A stretch of 64,000 nt of DNA from PLanc-01 sp034678485 (GCA_034678485.1 JAXDBU010000084.1:1-64000); one strand, 5' to 3'; positions 52,938 to 62,878 are shown, counted from the stretch's first letter. The notes: a model not told the origin generated them from the sequence alone. Numbers and translations are program-made.

Positions 52938-54938
52938 CTACCGTGTGCAACTCTCGATGGCGTGCTTCAGCGCCCAGTCGACGAACATGGCGTAGTTGTC
53001 GTTTCGATAGCTGCCGTCGCGGTTCTTGCACCTCTCGCGAACCTGCTCCATTTGATCGACGAGGGGTTGGGCCCTGCTGCCGAGTCTTTGCAGAGTTCTT
53101 GCGGCGTGCAGCACGACCGGTCCGCGGGAATCCAGCAGGCCGCGAGCCAGGACGGGCAAGACCTCATCACATGGTCCAAGCCGGCACAACAAGTCGGCCG
53201 CCGCAAATCGCACGTCCGGACTCGGATCGTCCGACAGCTTCTTCAGCGCTTCGGTCGCCGGGGTCGCTTCGGCGCCGAGCGACGCGAAGTAGATGACCGT
53301 CCAGTATCGCACGGCACTATCCGCGTCCGAAAGGGACTCCACCATCGCCGGCAGGAGCCTCGCGCCCTCACCTACCAGCTCGGCCGCACTCAGAATGCTC
53401 GACAACCGGTACTTCGCAGGATCGCGCCCCATCTCATACGGCGTGGACCCCGCGGAACGAATCAGCATTTCCGCCTCCGGCAGTAGACAGACATCCTTCG
53501 TCTCGAGCATCCAGTCCCGCAGACGCGTGCGCATGCGATTGAGCGTCTCCCGATGTTCAGGCGAGTCGACCAGATTCCTGACTTCATTCGGATCGGCCAG
53601 CGTATCGTACAGCTCCTCCACCGGTTTGGTCGGCTCCCAGAACAGCTTCTCCATGCCCGCCATCCCTCCCGAGGCGGTGACGCGTCGCAGCTCCTGCATG
53701 ATCTCGGCCTGGTCGCAGTAGTCGCTCGGCTGCACGTAGGGCAGGTGCGGCAGGAAGTTCCGGATGTACTTGAACCGCCGGTCCCGAACGCAGCGGGACA
53801 TCTCGTACGCTTCATCGACCCGACCGGCCGCTCCGACGAGGTACTCACGGTATGCGCCGAAGTCGCCGCCTGTAGTGACGCTGTCAGGCGTGTGCCGATA
53901 CGTCCCTGCGGGCGCATTGCGGGCGAGGAAAGGCCGACCCTGCATGTGCGAGGGGATCGACACGCCTGCCAGCGACAGCACGGTCGGCGCGAAGTCCACG
54001 AAGCTGACGAGTTCATCCGTGCGCCCGCCCGGCGCAAGGGCAGCCACGTGCTGGTATCGCGCGGGGATTCGGACCAGCAGTGGAACGTGAAGACCCGAAT
54101 CGTACAGCGTCCTCTTGAATCGCGGAAGGCCCATGCCGTGATCGGAGAAGAAGAACACGATCGTGCTCTCGGACACTGCGTCGGTTTCGAGCTGATCGAG
54201 GATCTCGCCGACCTGCTTGTCCATGCAGGTGATGAGGTCGTAGTAGCGAGCCCACATCTTGCGCACCATCGGCGTATCGGGATAGTACGGTGGCAAGATC
54301 ATCTTGCGAGGGTCGTGCCGCTCCTCGGGCGTCAGCTTGGAGCCGTACTGGTTCTCGAACCGTTCGTCGGATCCGTTGATCTGGCTCTGGTGCGTGGTCG
54401 TGAAATTGAAGACGCTGAAGAACGGCTGGCCCGCCGGCCGGTTTCGCCAGTGGGCGGTCCGGCTCGAATCGTCCCAGATCGCCGGGTCCGTGAAGTTGTA
54501 GTCTTCCTTGACGTGGTTCGAGCAGTAATAGCCCGCTCCGCGCAGCAGCTTCGGGAACGGCTCGATCTGCCGGGGGATCGCGATTTCCGAGCGGAGGTGC
54601 TGGGTCCCGAGCGACGTGGCGTACACGCCCGTGATCAGACAAGATCGCGAAGGCGAGCAGACCGGGGCCGTCGCGTAGGCATTCGTATAGCGGATCGAGC
54701 GGCCTGCGAGCCGGTCCAGATTGGGCGTGATCGCAAGCGGGTCGCCGTAGCAGCCCAGGTATGGACTGATGTCTTCGCAGGTGATCCAGAGGATATTCGG
54801 CTTCGACGGATACGAGACCGGCGTCGTCGGCGACGCGTACCGCGGGCCCTCGTCCATGCAGCCGGCCAACGTCGCGCCGGCGGCACAAGCCCCGGCGGCT
54901 CTCAAGAAGTCACGACGCGTGCCAACACGAAAGTCCAT
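52938..54938 (-). CDS. Exported sulfatase with HEAT-like C-terminal part
   Basis: The 666-residue protein starts MDFRVGTRRDFLRAAGACAA, a Tat signal with a lipobox-like AGC. ILWITCEDISPYLGCYGDP is the metal-binding start. The active-site motif CSPSRSCLITG has Cys94 as the formylglycine residue. HVPLLVRIP and FFFSDHGMGLP follow. The last 150 residues read as HEAT-like helices (SDADSAVRYWTVIYFASLGA, DDPSPDVRFAAADLL), an unusual extension for protein contact. It lies on the - strand next to a CotH gene. Confidence 0.92.
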   Translation of the reverse strand: MDFRVGTRRDFLRAAGACAAGATLAGCMDEGPRYASPTTPVSYPSKPNILWITCEDISPYLGCYGDPLAITPNLDRLAGRSIRYTNAYATAPVCSPSRSCLITGVYATSLGTQHLRSEIAIPRQIEPFPKLLRGAGYYCSNHVKEDYNFTDPAIWDDSSRTAHWRNRPAGQPFFSVFNFTTTHQSQINGSDERFENQYGSKLTPEERHDPRKMILPPYYPDTPMVRKMWARYYDLITCMDKQVGEILDQLETDAVSESTIVFFFSDHGMGLPRFKRTLYDSGLHVPLLVRIPARYQHVAALAPGGRTDELVSFVDFAPTVLSLAGVSIPSHMQGRPFLARNAPAGTYRHTPDSVTTGGDFGAYREYLVGAAGRVDEAYEMSRCVRDRRFKYIRNFLPHLPYVQPSDYCDQAEIMQELRRVTASGGMAGMEKLFWEPTKPVEELYDTLADPNEVRNLVDSPEHRETLNRMRTRLRDWMLETKDVCLLPEAEMLIRSAGSTPYEMGRDPAKYRLSSILSAAELVGEGARLLPAMVESLSDADSAVRYWTVIYFASLGAEATPATEALKKLSDDPSPDVRFAAADLLCRLGPCDEVLPVLARGLLDSRGPVVLHAARTLQRLGSRAQPLVDQMEQVRERCKNRDGSYRNDNYAMFVDWALKHAIESCTR

Positions 54939-55163
54939 TGTGCTGCTCCATCACTCGACCACGACTCTCCTACCGCCCGCCTCCGATGGAACGGGCCACG
55001 CACTCGACAGGTCTCCCTGCCGACGGCATTCATGGTACAGGGAATCTCCCACGAGGCAACAGTCTTGTCCCCATTCATCGAGCGAAAGCGCGGACGGTCT
55101 CTCGCATCCGCAGGCAGGTTGTCGACGGCAATCACTCGCCCATTCGCAGGGACGCGGCGAGGA

Positions 55164-58100
55164 CTACTCGACCACGCCCGGCGACGGAGCGCTCGCCTTC
55201 CAGTTGGCGGCGTTGTCCCCATCGGCCGCAAGGTCGATCCGATGCAAGGCCAGGCCGTAGCCGTCCGTCTCGGTGGGCCACGGATCGACGCCGGTGGCGA
55301 AGTTCTCCGGGTGCGAGCCGTCGCTATACGTCACGGTATCGGCAATGATCCACGTTCGCGTGCCGTCGAGGTTCTCGTCGCTCGGGCACAGCACCTCCAG
55401 TGTCTCGACGCTGTTGGCGAGTTTGCCGTCGCCCCATTCCACGATGGGCGTGTTCGCAGGGATGTTGTAGACCGCCCGGCAGGCCGCCAGGTCTTTGACG
55501 AGCAGCAGACACTCGCCCGGCGCCAGCGTCACCGGCGGATTGGCGGGGAACGCCACGTTGATGGCCGGATCGTCGGGATTGTCGGTGAATCGCCAGGCCA
55601 GGCCGCGGATCGCGTCGTGGAGCGTGACGGCGGCGTCGGCGGTATTGACCAGCTCGACGTATTCCGTATCATCCGCTCCGTCGGGGTGGTACATGATCTC
55701 CGTGATCCGGACGCTCTCCGGCGCCGGGCCGACGTCGAAGATCGCCTGGGCCAGGCCGCTCCATGGACTATAGGCGTTGCTGGCGACCAGGACGCGGGCC
55801 TTGACCTGGGTGCTCTCGGTGATTGTGATCGGGCCGGTGTACGTATACACGGCCCCGCCCGAGCCGCTGGTATCCGGCGTGGCGATCTCGCTCGCGACCA
55901 GCTTGGCACAGAACAGCAGGTCCGAACTGCTGGCTCCGGAATTCAGCCCCTGGATGGCAAGCAGGTTCTGGCCCTGTTTCAGCAAACCTAAGTAGGCGGA
56001 AACGTCGAATTCCTCCCAGACGATCGCGGCGCCGTCGTCGTGGATGCTGTTGGCGCCGGAGTTCCACGCGGGCGTGCCGGTGAACTGGGCCCGCGCAATC
56101 TCGGTGCCATTGAGCCAGGCGACGAAGCCATCGTCATACCGCATGTTCAGCGTCAAGGAGTCGAACGTGCTGGTATCGCCCGAGAAGGTGAACGGGATGC
56201 GGATGCAGCAGGTCTGATTCACGTTGTACATCGCGGCCTGCAGGTTGATGGTGAAGTAGGCTTCATAGCCGCTGCTGCGCTCGTAGCCGACGCCGCCTGT
56301 GCCGCTGATCCAGGCCGAGTCGTCGAAGGTCGGACTGGTCCGCCAGGCGTTGCCGATCGCGGTGGTCGGGACGAGCACCTTCTTGGCGGCGCTCTCGGCC
56401 ACCAGGGTGGTTGAACTCACGACCTTTGCGGCCGAATCGGTCGGACGCGGATCCGAGCCGTTCAGGGTGTAGTACAGCGTGCCGTTGGCATGGGGATTGG
56501 CGATCGTCACCGGGGTGCCGGCCGCGACCCCACCTGCCTGGCGGGAGATCGTGGGCGGCTTGACAAACCGGTTATCGACCCACGTGCACCGAGTGGCCAG
56601 CCAGCTCTTGAGGTGATCGATTTCGCCCTGGAAATCGGTGTATCGCGAGCGCGCGCTGGTCCACTTCGCGTAGTTGCGGGGCGCCGCCTCGCGAATCTCG
56701 TCGGCCATCGCGTCGATCGTGGCGTTGAGACTTCCCGTGCTGAAAGGACCTCTCCGCAGCGCGTACCAGCGGTCGATGTACTTTTGCCAGAACTCGCTGT
56801 CGTCGAAGAGCCGGTTCCACCAGCCATACTCGAAGTAGTCGGTCCCGTCGCCGGTCCCATGCCAGCTCTGCGCGTTGTCGTCGCGCCCATCCGCCGACTC
56901 CATCGCGCGATCGAAATCCCAGATCGGGCCCATCTCGAGCTTGCCTTCGCGACTCTTGTGTATGTGCGTGCTCAAACGAAGCGCATCGACGTTCATCAGC
57001 AGCATGTTCACCAGGTTGTGGTCGATCCATGATGCGACATCGATATACTTCGCATAGCCGACGTCGGGATCGGCAAAGCTCGCTCCATAGAGAGCGGTCT
57101 CGAAGCTGTTCAGGTACGTCCTGATCCAGGTTGCCTGGGCCGTGGTGATATCGTCTTCTTTCGGGTCCACATAGCACAGACTCGTACCGCGCGCCGTGCG
57201 AAAGCCGCTGTCGGATGGGTCGGTGCGGTCGATCTTGAGCATGTACCCGCCGGCGATTTGGGGCTCGGTGCTGTCCCAGGGTTCGAGCTCTTCGACGTCG
57301 ACCCGGTCTCTGCCTCGTTTGACTTTCTCCATGAGGATGTACAGCCCGACGTAGTCGCTGGCCGACACGGTGCTGTTGTTCTTGTTCAGATACATCTCGA
57401 CGAATCGCGTGCGAACGGCGTAGCGCCCGACCTGATTGCTCAGCTCGTATGCGAAGGCATTGCTGATCAAGACACGGTCAAAGGAGTACGGCCCGTAGAG
57501 AACCCAGTCGGACTCCGCAGGCAGGCCCAGGAGCGAAACGTCCCGATCCCGGTTGTATTCGTCCCAAATCTCGAAAGCATACGGGGGCTTGGCGGTTCCA
57601 GCCGAAGTGGAACCACGCATCTTGATGCCGCCGCGCCCGGCGAAACTCGCTGCACCCGTGATCTTCGCGCGGCCCCCGTCGCCGACGTCGATGAAGACGG
57701 ACAAAACCCTGACCAGGGAGCCGTCGGTGATGCTCTTGGTGCCCGTATCGATGATGACGATCGGAAGATCCGAACTGCGACTCGCTGCGTCACTGGCGAG
57801 TGCGACATACGTCCGGCTGACCGGGGCGCCGGGCGCCTTGTCCGGCTCGTACACGCGAGCGGTGACGTCCTTCGTGCCGACTAACATGATCGCGCCGGTG
57901 TATAGCGTCGATGCGGTCGTGGGCACCGTGCCGTCCAGGGTATAGTGGATCTTGGCATCCGGATTCGACGAACTCAGTTCCAAAGAAAGGTATATGCTCG
58001 AGAAGGCGCCCCCCTCGTGCGAAAAGGTCGGGTCCTCCGATACCTCGGTGTATCCTGCGCTATTGGCACGGGCCGGTGTCAGTGTGCTGAAATACTGCTG

Positions 58101-59126
58101 CCGGCCGTTGTAGAGGCCGTAGGACAGATCGGCTCGCTGCGGCGGGAAGGCACTGCCGTCGCGACGCGACCCGTACTCCTGCACCACCGTCAGATCGGCC
58201 GAGACCAGGGCGAGGTATTCTCCCTCGCCGTCGAGTGTGAAGTTCGTGTGATAGTACCCGCTCTGGTCCTTGTACGGCCAGTTCTCCGGATGGTCCTGCT
58301 CCTCGATCCCGGACGCAAAGACCAGGAGGTATCCGTCCGATGCGAGCGTGACCGCGGGCATCGCCCACTTCGTCAGGTCATACGGATCGTCCGTCAGATA
58401 CCAGCCGAGGAGATCGACGCCCGTCGGCCCCTCGTTGTGTATCTCGATCCAGTCGGGGTAGGCAATCTTGCCTTCGACAGTTGTCGCTCGTCCCGTTTCA
58501 TTGATTGCCTGGAACTCGCTGATGACCAAGGACCCGCCTTCCCCTGCATCGTCGGTTTCGTCGGGGCCGTCATCGGGAGAGGACCCCGCCGGAACGCCCA
58601 GGAACTCGACCTCGGCGATCTGCGTGCTGTTGGCGGCGGCCGCGTTGCGAACCCCGGTGAACAGGAGCTGATAGTGCGCGTAGGCGGTCGAGTTGGCGAA
58701 CGTGATCGGCGTCGTGTTCATCGTGTAGCGAGGCCAGGCCGACGCTTGGGCAAAGTCGGGAATCGCGCCGGAGGCGATCAGCGTGTACGGCCCGTCGAGG
58801 CTCGTGTTCGACCCGTATAGCTCGAATGCGACGGGATCTCGCTCCGCTGCGTCGTTGGCGGTTGTGAAGGTCAGCCCCGTGACCACGGTCGCGCCCGCCG
58901 ACGGAGTGACCTGGAATCCGGTGGACCGCTCTGCCCCTCTGAAGTGCAGGTATTTGGTCTCGACGCTGTTGTCGATCGCCAGGGCCGGGTGCTCCGCCGC
59001 GGGCCAGTCGCCGTCGTTGGGGACGCCACGGACCGTGTCGCTCGGTGCCGTGATATCTACCTGTGCAGCGAGCGGTCCCGCAAACAGCAGAATGAGCAGC
59101 AGTAAGCTTCTTCGACTTATAATCAC
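55164..59126 (-). CDS. Very large secreted CotH-kinase surface protein
   Basis: The protein is about 1320 residues. It is read from the GTG at 59126, which has GGAGG at 59136-59140 and directly begins the signal SRRSLLLLILLFAGPLAAQ. An open frame further upstream is untranslated shadow. A discoidin-like domain follows, then a lamin-tail domain (YPDWIEIHNEGPTGVDLLGW). A chitobiase C-terminal-like strand (KIHYTLDGTVPTT) comes next. The CotH kinase domain holds MRGSTSAGTAKPPYAFEIWD and IWDFDRAM, and a second lamin-tail domain (VRITEIMYHPDGADDTEY) closes the protein. CotH kinases phosphorylate surface proteins in spores and elsewhere. The target is unknown. An uneven mosaic of glycan and lamin domains is typical of planctomycete outer proteins. 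Confidence 0.88.
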   Translation of the reverse strand: MIISRRSLLLLILLFAGPLAAQVDITAPSDTVRGVPNDGDWPAAEHPALAIDNSVETKYLHFRGAERSTGFQVTPSAGATVVTGLTFTTANDAAERDPVAFELYGSNTSLDGPYTLIASGAIPDFAQASAWPRYTMNTTPITFANSTAYAHYQLLFTGVRNAAAANSTQIAEVEFLGVPAGSSPDDGPDETDDAGEGGSLVISEFQAINETGRATTVEGKIAYPDWIEIHNEGPTGVDLLGWYLTDDPYDLTKWAMPAVTLASDGYLLVFASGIEEQDHPENWPYKDQSGYYHTNFTLDGEGEYLALVSADLTVVQEYGSRRDGSAFPPQRADLSYGLYNGRQQYFSTLTPARANSAGYTEVSEDPTFSHEGGAFSSIYLSLELSSSNPDAKIHYTLDGTVPTTASTLYTGAIMLVGTKDVTARVYEPDKAPGAPVSRTYVALASDAASRSSDLPIVIIDTGTKSITDGSLVRVLSVFIDVGDGGRAKITGAASFAGRGGIKMRGSTSAGTAKPPYAFEIWDEYNRDRDVSLLGLPAESDWVLYGPYSFDRVLISNAFAYELSNQVGRYAVRTRFVEMYLNKNNSTVSASDYVGLYILMEKVKRGRDRVDVEELEPWDSTEPQIAGGYMLKIDRTDPSDSGFRTARGTSLCYVDPKEDDITTAQATWIRTYLNSFETALYGASFADPDVGYAKYIDVASWIDHNLVNMLLMNVDALRLSTHIHKSREGKLEMGPIWDFDRAMESADGRDDNAQSWHGTGDGTDYFEYGWWNRLFDDSEFWQKYIDRWYALRRGPFSTGSLNATIDAMADEIREAAPRNYAKWTSARSRYTDFQGEIDHLKSWLATRCTWVDNRFVKPPTISRQAGGVAAGTPVTIANPHANGTLYYTLNGSDPRPTDSAAKVVSSTTLVAESAAKKVLVPTTAIGNAWRTSPTFDDSAWISGTGGVGYERSSGYEAYFTINLQAAMYNVNQTCCIRIPFTFSGDTSTFDSLTLNMRYDDGFVAWLNGTEIARAQFTGTPAWNSGANSIHDDGAAIVWEEFDVSAYLGLLKQGQNLLAIQGLNSGASSSDLLFCAKLVASEIATPDTSGSGGAVYTYTGPITITESTQVKARVLVASNAYSPWSGLAQAIFDVGPAPESVRITEIMYHPDGADDTEYVELVNTADAAVTLHDAIRGLAWRFTDNPDDPAINVAFPANPPVTLAPGECLLLVKDLAACRAVYNIPANTPIVEWGDGKLANSVETLEVLCPSDENLDGTRTWIIADTVTYSDGSHPENFATGVDPWPTETDGYGLALHRIDLAADGDNAANWKASAPSPGVVE

Positions 59127-59306
59127 CCGCGGAATCCTCCACCTTCGGGCTGATTTGGGCGCTGCATGACGGACAGACACACCCCATATCGTCATTATAG
59201 CCGTCAGGCCCTTCCAAGTCAACGCCCGTGGCCGGGGCAAACGGCGTATGACCAGGTTCTCTGGCAGACTGTGAACCGATCCGCGACAATGCGTCGGCTG
59301 GGCTCT

Positions 59307-59490
59307 GTCATCCTGAGTCGCTTCGCCGCGTCGCGGCTGGTGTCGGGAAGGACAGGGACGTCTCACGAAGCTCACATGCTTGGAGGCCCACCTCTTGTCA
59401 TCCCTTCACTCTGTTCAGGGCAGGCGCTGAGCAACGCGAAGGGCCTGGCAGGGGTCTTGACCTTGTCGTCCTGAGCGACAGCGAAGGATC
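59307..59490. repeat. Degenerate GTCATCCTGAG-family element (copy 2)
   Basis: GTCATCCTGAGTCGCTTCGC opens the region and GTCGTCCTGAGCGACAGCGA (59465 on) closes it. This lies between the CotH gene and the histidine kinase stop (59127-59587), where no gene is supported. Confidence 0.55.
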
Positions 59491-59587
59491 TGGCCCGGGA
59501 GCGAAAGAGGCGTATCGACTTCGGACGCCACGTCTGTTGCGGGACCCAGACGCTTCACTCCGTTGAGCATGACACTCCCGTCGCGTA

Positions 59588-61705
59588 TCATGTGCCGCTA
59601 CCCTGGGCTTCCAGGGCCAGCGCGACGCGGAGGATCGCGCCCGTCGGCTGAGCGGCCTCGATCTCGACGTAGCCGCCGTGGGACTCTGCGAAGCGTTTCA
59701 CCAGCGTCAGGCCCAGACCCATGCCTGTGCCTTGCGGCTGGTTGGGTTGTGGATCCGCGCGGGGGACATTCTCCTCACTGCGGTAGAACTGCTCGAAGAC
59801 CTTCCTGCGAAGATAGGGCGGGATGCCCGGGCCGTGGTCTTCGACCTCGATGATCGTGACGCCGGGCTCGCTCCGCGTACGCACTACAATCGTCTTGTCC
59901 GTCGCATGGCGGGCATACTTGACCGCGTTGTCCACAAGGTTCACGACGATTTGCGTAACTGCATCCTTGTCGAAACGGGTTTGCCCCGTCGCGGCCAGGT
60001 CCGTCCGGATCGTGAATCCGTGCTGTTGGGCATACGGGTGCATCATGTCAGCCACGTCGGCGACACACTCGTCGATACTCCCGACCCGGAAAGCGTAGTG
60101 CTTGCGACCCTTTTGCAGCCGGGCGAAATCGAGCACGTTCTCGACCAGCCGGCTGAGCCGCTCGCTCTCCTGTCGCATCGTCCGGTAGTATTCCGCGACC
60201 TTCTCCTGCGACTTGACCCAGTTCTTCTCGAGCATCTCGGTGTACATCCGGATCGAGGTCAATGGCGTTCGCAGCTCGTGCGAGACCGCGGAGATGAAGT
60301 CGTCCTTCTTGCGAGCCAGCGCCACCTGGGCCCGCACGTTGTGCCAGAGGCTCACGAGCGCCAGGCCCACCGCCGCAACCACGGTCGCGATGATCGCGAG
60401 GTACAGGTGTCGCAGGTCGCCGATGCGTCGCGCGATCCAGGCGGGGTCGATCTCCGTGAGGTTCAGAACCAGATCGCCGAAGCCAAAATCGAGAATCGCA
60501 GCGTAGGCAGGTCCCTCCGCCGAGGCGGCAGCCTGCCCATTCGCCCTCCGGACCTGCGGCAGCGCGAAGCCCATGCCGTCGCGGATGAAGGATCGCGCCG
60601 ATTCCTCGACCTCCGTGACCAGTCTCTGCTCGTCGAGCTGGAAGCCTTGGAGCAGGTGCCGGTTCTCGATCTGGACGTGTCGCAGCAGAAAGACCTGGCC
60701 GCCGAAGATTGACTGGCTGCGATTTGGATCGGGCACCACCAGGGGCACGAACGGTTCGATGCGGATCTGCACCGTATCCGAGGCGAGAGAATTCGGCCCT
60801 TGTCCGTCGCCTGACGTTACGGCGAGTTGATCATACCCTGGGATCTCCGTGAGAACCGGTCCGACCGTCTGTTCAGCCTGCTGTGCGGCAAGCGGTTGGC
60901 TGCCGGCGAGCGAACGGCTGATTTCGTCCACCGGCACGGTCTGTGCCTGGGGGATCGGCAGTTCCGCCATCTGACCCGACTGCCGGGAATCCGAATTGGT
61001 CGCCTGGAAGTTCGAGGCGATGATGGACCGCTGCTGCCGGTAGATTTGCGTATCCTGAGCCTTTTGCCTGAGGCTCTCGATGGGATAGGCCTGGCTCCGC
61101 GCGCTGCGCGCGTCCACAACGCCCTTTCTTGCCGTGGGGACCTGGGCGACGCCCTCGTCTTGTGTCAGGACAGCCGGCGCCGAAACTTCGTTTCTTTCGA
61201 CAACAATCGACTCAGGCGCCGACACCTCCAGGGCGCCGGACCGCAGGCTGATCGAAGGCAGCACGTTGTCGATGACGTTCGCGTACTGGTCCCGCACCGC
61301 CCGGCTCAGATCGTCCTTCGTATCGGAGGGAGGCGCCCGACCCGGGTAGTAGGGGCTGACAATCACCCCGTCCGGCTCGATCTGGAAGTAGCCGTAGGCA
61401 TAGGAATTCGAGAGTTGGTTGCCCAAAGGCGACCGCAGCACCGGCGCCTGCTGCGCCACCACGACGTTCTCGGGCACATGGGAGTAGAGGTAGTCGGTGT
61501 ACTTGCGCTGTTGTTCGACTCGCACGAACTCGTCGAGCTTGCGCTTGACGTCCTGGCGGATCTGCTCGGCCACCTCGGCGAACTCGCCCAGCCGGGCCCC
61601 CTCCAGACCCTGGGCCCACTTGTCCACCGCGTGGAAGCCCAGCCCTCCCAGCCCGCAGACGGCTGCGACGACAATGGCAGTCAGAATGATCAGACGTCTG
61701 TACAT
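59588..61705 (-). CDS. Membrane histidine kinase
   Basis: The 705-residue protein starts MYRRLIILTAIVVAAVCGLG, the first membrane helix. A long extracytoplasmic part (about residues 25-430) has a Gln/Ser-rich middle. The second helix (YLAIIATVVAAVGLALVSLW) leads to HisKA with His476 in SAVSHELRTPLTSIRMY. The ATPase boxes are NLVDNAVKYA, DHGPGIPPYLRRKVFEQFY and GTGMGLGLTLVKRF. It phosphorylates the response regulator encoded upstream on the same strand. The signal sensed is unknown, and the sensor is not a recognisable PAS or Cache domain. Confidence 0.9.
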   Translation of the reverse strand: MYRRLIILTAIVVAAVCGLGGLGFHAVDKWAQGLEGARLGEFAEVAEQIRQDVKRKLDEFVRVEQQRKYTDYLYSHVPENVVVAQQAPVLRSPLGNQLSNSYAYGYFQIEPDGVIVSPYYPGRAPPSDTKDDLSRAVRDQYANVIDNVLPSISLRSGALEVSAPESIVVERNEVSAPAVLTQDEGVAQVPTARKGVVDARSARSQAYPIESLRQKAQDTQIYRQQRSIIASNFQATNSDSRQSGQMAELPIPQAQTVPVDEISRSLAGSQPLAAQQAEQTVGPVLTEIPGYDQLAVTSGDGQGPNSLASDTVQIRIEPFVPLVVPDPNRSQSIFGGQVFLLRHVQIENRHLLQGFQLDEQRLVTEVEESARSFIRDGMGFALPQVRRANGQAAASAEGPAYAAILDFGFGDLVLNLTEIDPAWIARRIGDLRHLYLAIIATVVAAVGLALVSLWHNVRAQVALARKKDDFISAVSHELRTPLTSIRMYTEMLEKNWVKSQEKVAEYYRTMRQESERLSRLVENVLDFARLQKGRKHYAFRVGSIDECVADVADMMHPYAQQHGFTIRTDLAATGQTRFDKDAVTQIVVNLVDNAVKYARHATDKTIVVRTRSEPGVTIIEVEDHGPGIPPYLRRKVFEQFYRSEENVPRADPQPNQPQGTGMGLGLTLVKRFAESHGGYVEIEAAQPTGAILRVALALEAQGSGT

Positions 61706-61887
61706 AGATGCCCCAAGCGGGAAAACTCGAAGTCCGAATATCGAAATCCGAGACAAGAACGAATGACCGAAGCTGGAAGTCCAGAGCCGAATGTCCGGCG
61801 AGCGCCGGCGTTTCGATCATTTGGATTTCGGTCCTTTGAGTTTGTTTCGGATTCTGAACTTCAAATTTCGGATTTCGAGTCTCTTCT
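61706..61887. repeat. AT-rich short-unit repeats between regulator and kinase genes
   Basis: Degenerate units built on CGAAATCCGAAT and its complement (for example GAAGTCCGAATATCGAAATC near 61727, and AACTTCAAATTTCGGATTTC near 61857) fill this 182-base gap. The type resembles those at 18191 and 21203. Confidence 0.6.
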
Positions 61888-62586
61888 TCATGTCTGCCCA
61901 ACGTACCTGTACCCGGCGCCGCGGACGGTCTGAATGATCTGCGGACTGGCCGGGTCGATCTCGATCTTGCCCCGCAGCTTGGCGATGTGCATGTCCACCG
62001 TCCGCGTCCCCAGATCGCTGAAGGTGTCGTTCCAGATCTGTCGGTACAGTTCCTCCCGGGCGATCACCCGGCCGGGGTTTGCGGCGAAGTACTGAACGAT
62101 CCCTGCCTCCCGCGTGCTCAGGTCGATGATCTCGCCGCCTCGCCGGGCTTTGAGCGACGCCATGTCCACGTGCAGGTCGCCGAACGCGAAGGTCTGGCCG
62201 ACGCCGCGAGACGGGTCCGTTCGCCGCAGGACTGCCCGGATGCGAGCCAGCATCTCTTCGAGCGAGAACGGCTTCGTGACGTAGTCGTCGGCGCCGAGAT
62301 CGAGACCCTGGACCTTGTCTTTCTCCTGGCCTTTGGCCGTGACCATGATGATCGGGGTCTGGAGCCCGTCCTGTCGCCACCGGCAGCACAACTGCTCGCC
62401 GCTGATGCCGGGTAGCATGAGGTCCAGCAAGACCAGGTCGAAGCGGGTCCGCTCGACCAGTTCCGCGGCTTGCGGCCCATCGCACGCCTGTGTAGCCTTG
62501 AAGCCGTGAAACTCGAGGAAGTCCGTCATCGCCGTGCGAATTGCCGGCTCGTCTTCGACCACCAGAATGTGCGCCTGTAGTTCCAT
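61888..62586 (-). CDS. OmpR-family response regulator
   Basis: The 232-residue protein has a receiver domain (HILVVEDEPAIRTAM, phospho-Asp in LVLLDLMLPG, Lys in DDYVTKPFSLEEML). The winged-helix output follows, with IIDLSTREAGIVQYFAANPG and IQTVRGAGYRYVG. It binds DNA as a dimer after phosphorylation by the kinase encoded downstream. The first in-frame ATG is at 62601, but MELQAHILVV at 62586 gives the usual short start. A TATAAT lies just upstream. The 182-base gap to the kinase gene holds repeats. Confidence 0.93.
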   Translation of the reverse strand: MELQAHILVVEDEPAIRTAMTDFLEFHGFKATQACDGPQAAELVERTRFDLVLLDLMLPGISGEQLCCRWRQDGLQTPIIMVTAKGQEKDKVQGLDLGADDYVTKPFSLEEMLARIRAVLRRTDPSRGVGQTFAFGDLHVDMASLKARRGGEIIDLSTREAGIVQYFAANPGRVIAREELYRQIWNDTFSDLGTRTVDMHIAKLRGKIEIDPASPQIIQTVRGAGYRYVGQT

Positions 62587-62705
62587 AGAGTGTTCTACCA
62601 TACTTCAATTATAGGCGAAAACCCCGCCGGCGGTCTGTAAATGCTCTGTAAAAACAGAAGGGAGTCTGCACGGCTCACAAAATCCCAAGTCCGGCGTGAA
62701 AATGC

Positions 62706-62733
62706 TTGCAATCGGCGGAATTCATGGTACACT
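62706..62733 (+). promoter_or_regulatory. Promoter of tRNA-Phe
   Basis: TTGCAA at 62706-62711 and TACACT at 62728-62733 have 16 bases between them. Transcription would start about 17 bases before the tRNA. Confidence 0.6.
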
Positions 62734-62756
62734 TCGGGTGCTTGGATTATGAACAC

Positions 62757-62829
<73 letters not shown>

Positions 62830-62844
62830 CTGCTGTAAGTTTCT

Positions 62845-62878
62845 GGCTGACAATCGTTTACGGTTGCCAGCCTTTTTT
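62845..62878 (+). terminator. Rho-independent terminator of tRNA-Phe
   Basis: The stem GGCTGACAA with TTGCCAGCC (8 of 9 pairs) has a ten-base loop and is followed by six T residues at 62873-62878. Confidence 0.8.

Noticed and set aside
53553..55991. 812-residue + strand frame over the sulfatase and CotH genes
   Set aside because: Its composition and lack of motifs mark it as a shadow. The genes on the - strand have signal peptides and catalytic motifs.
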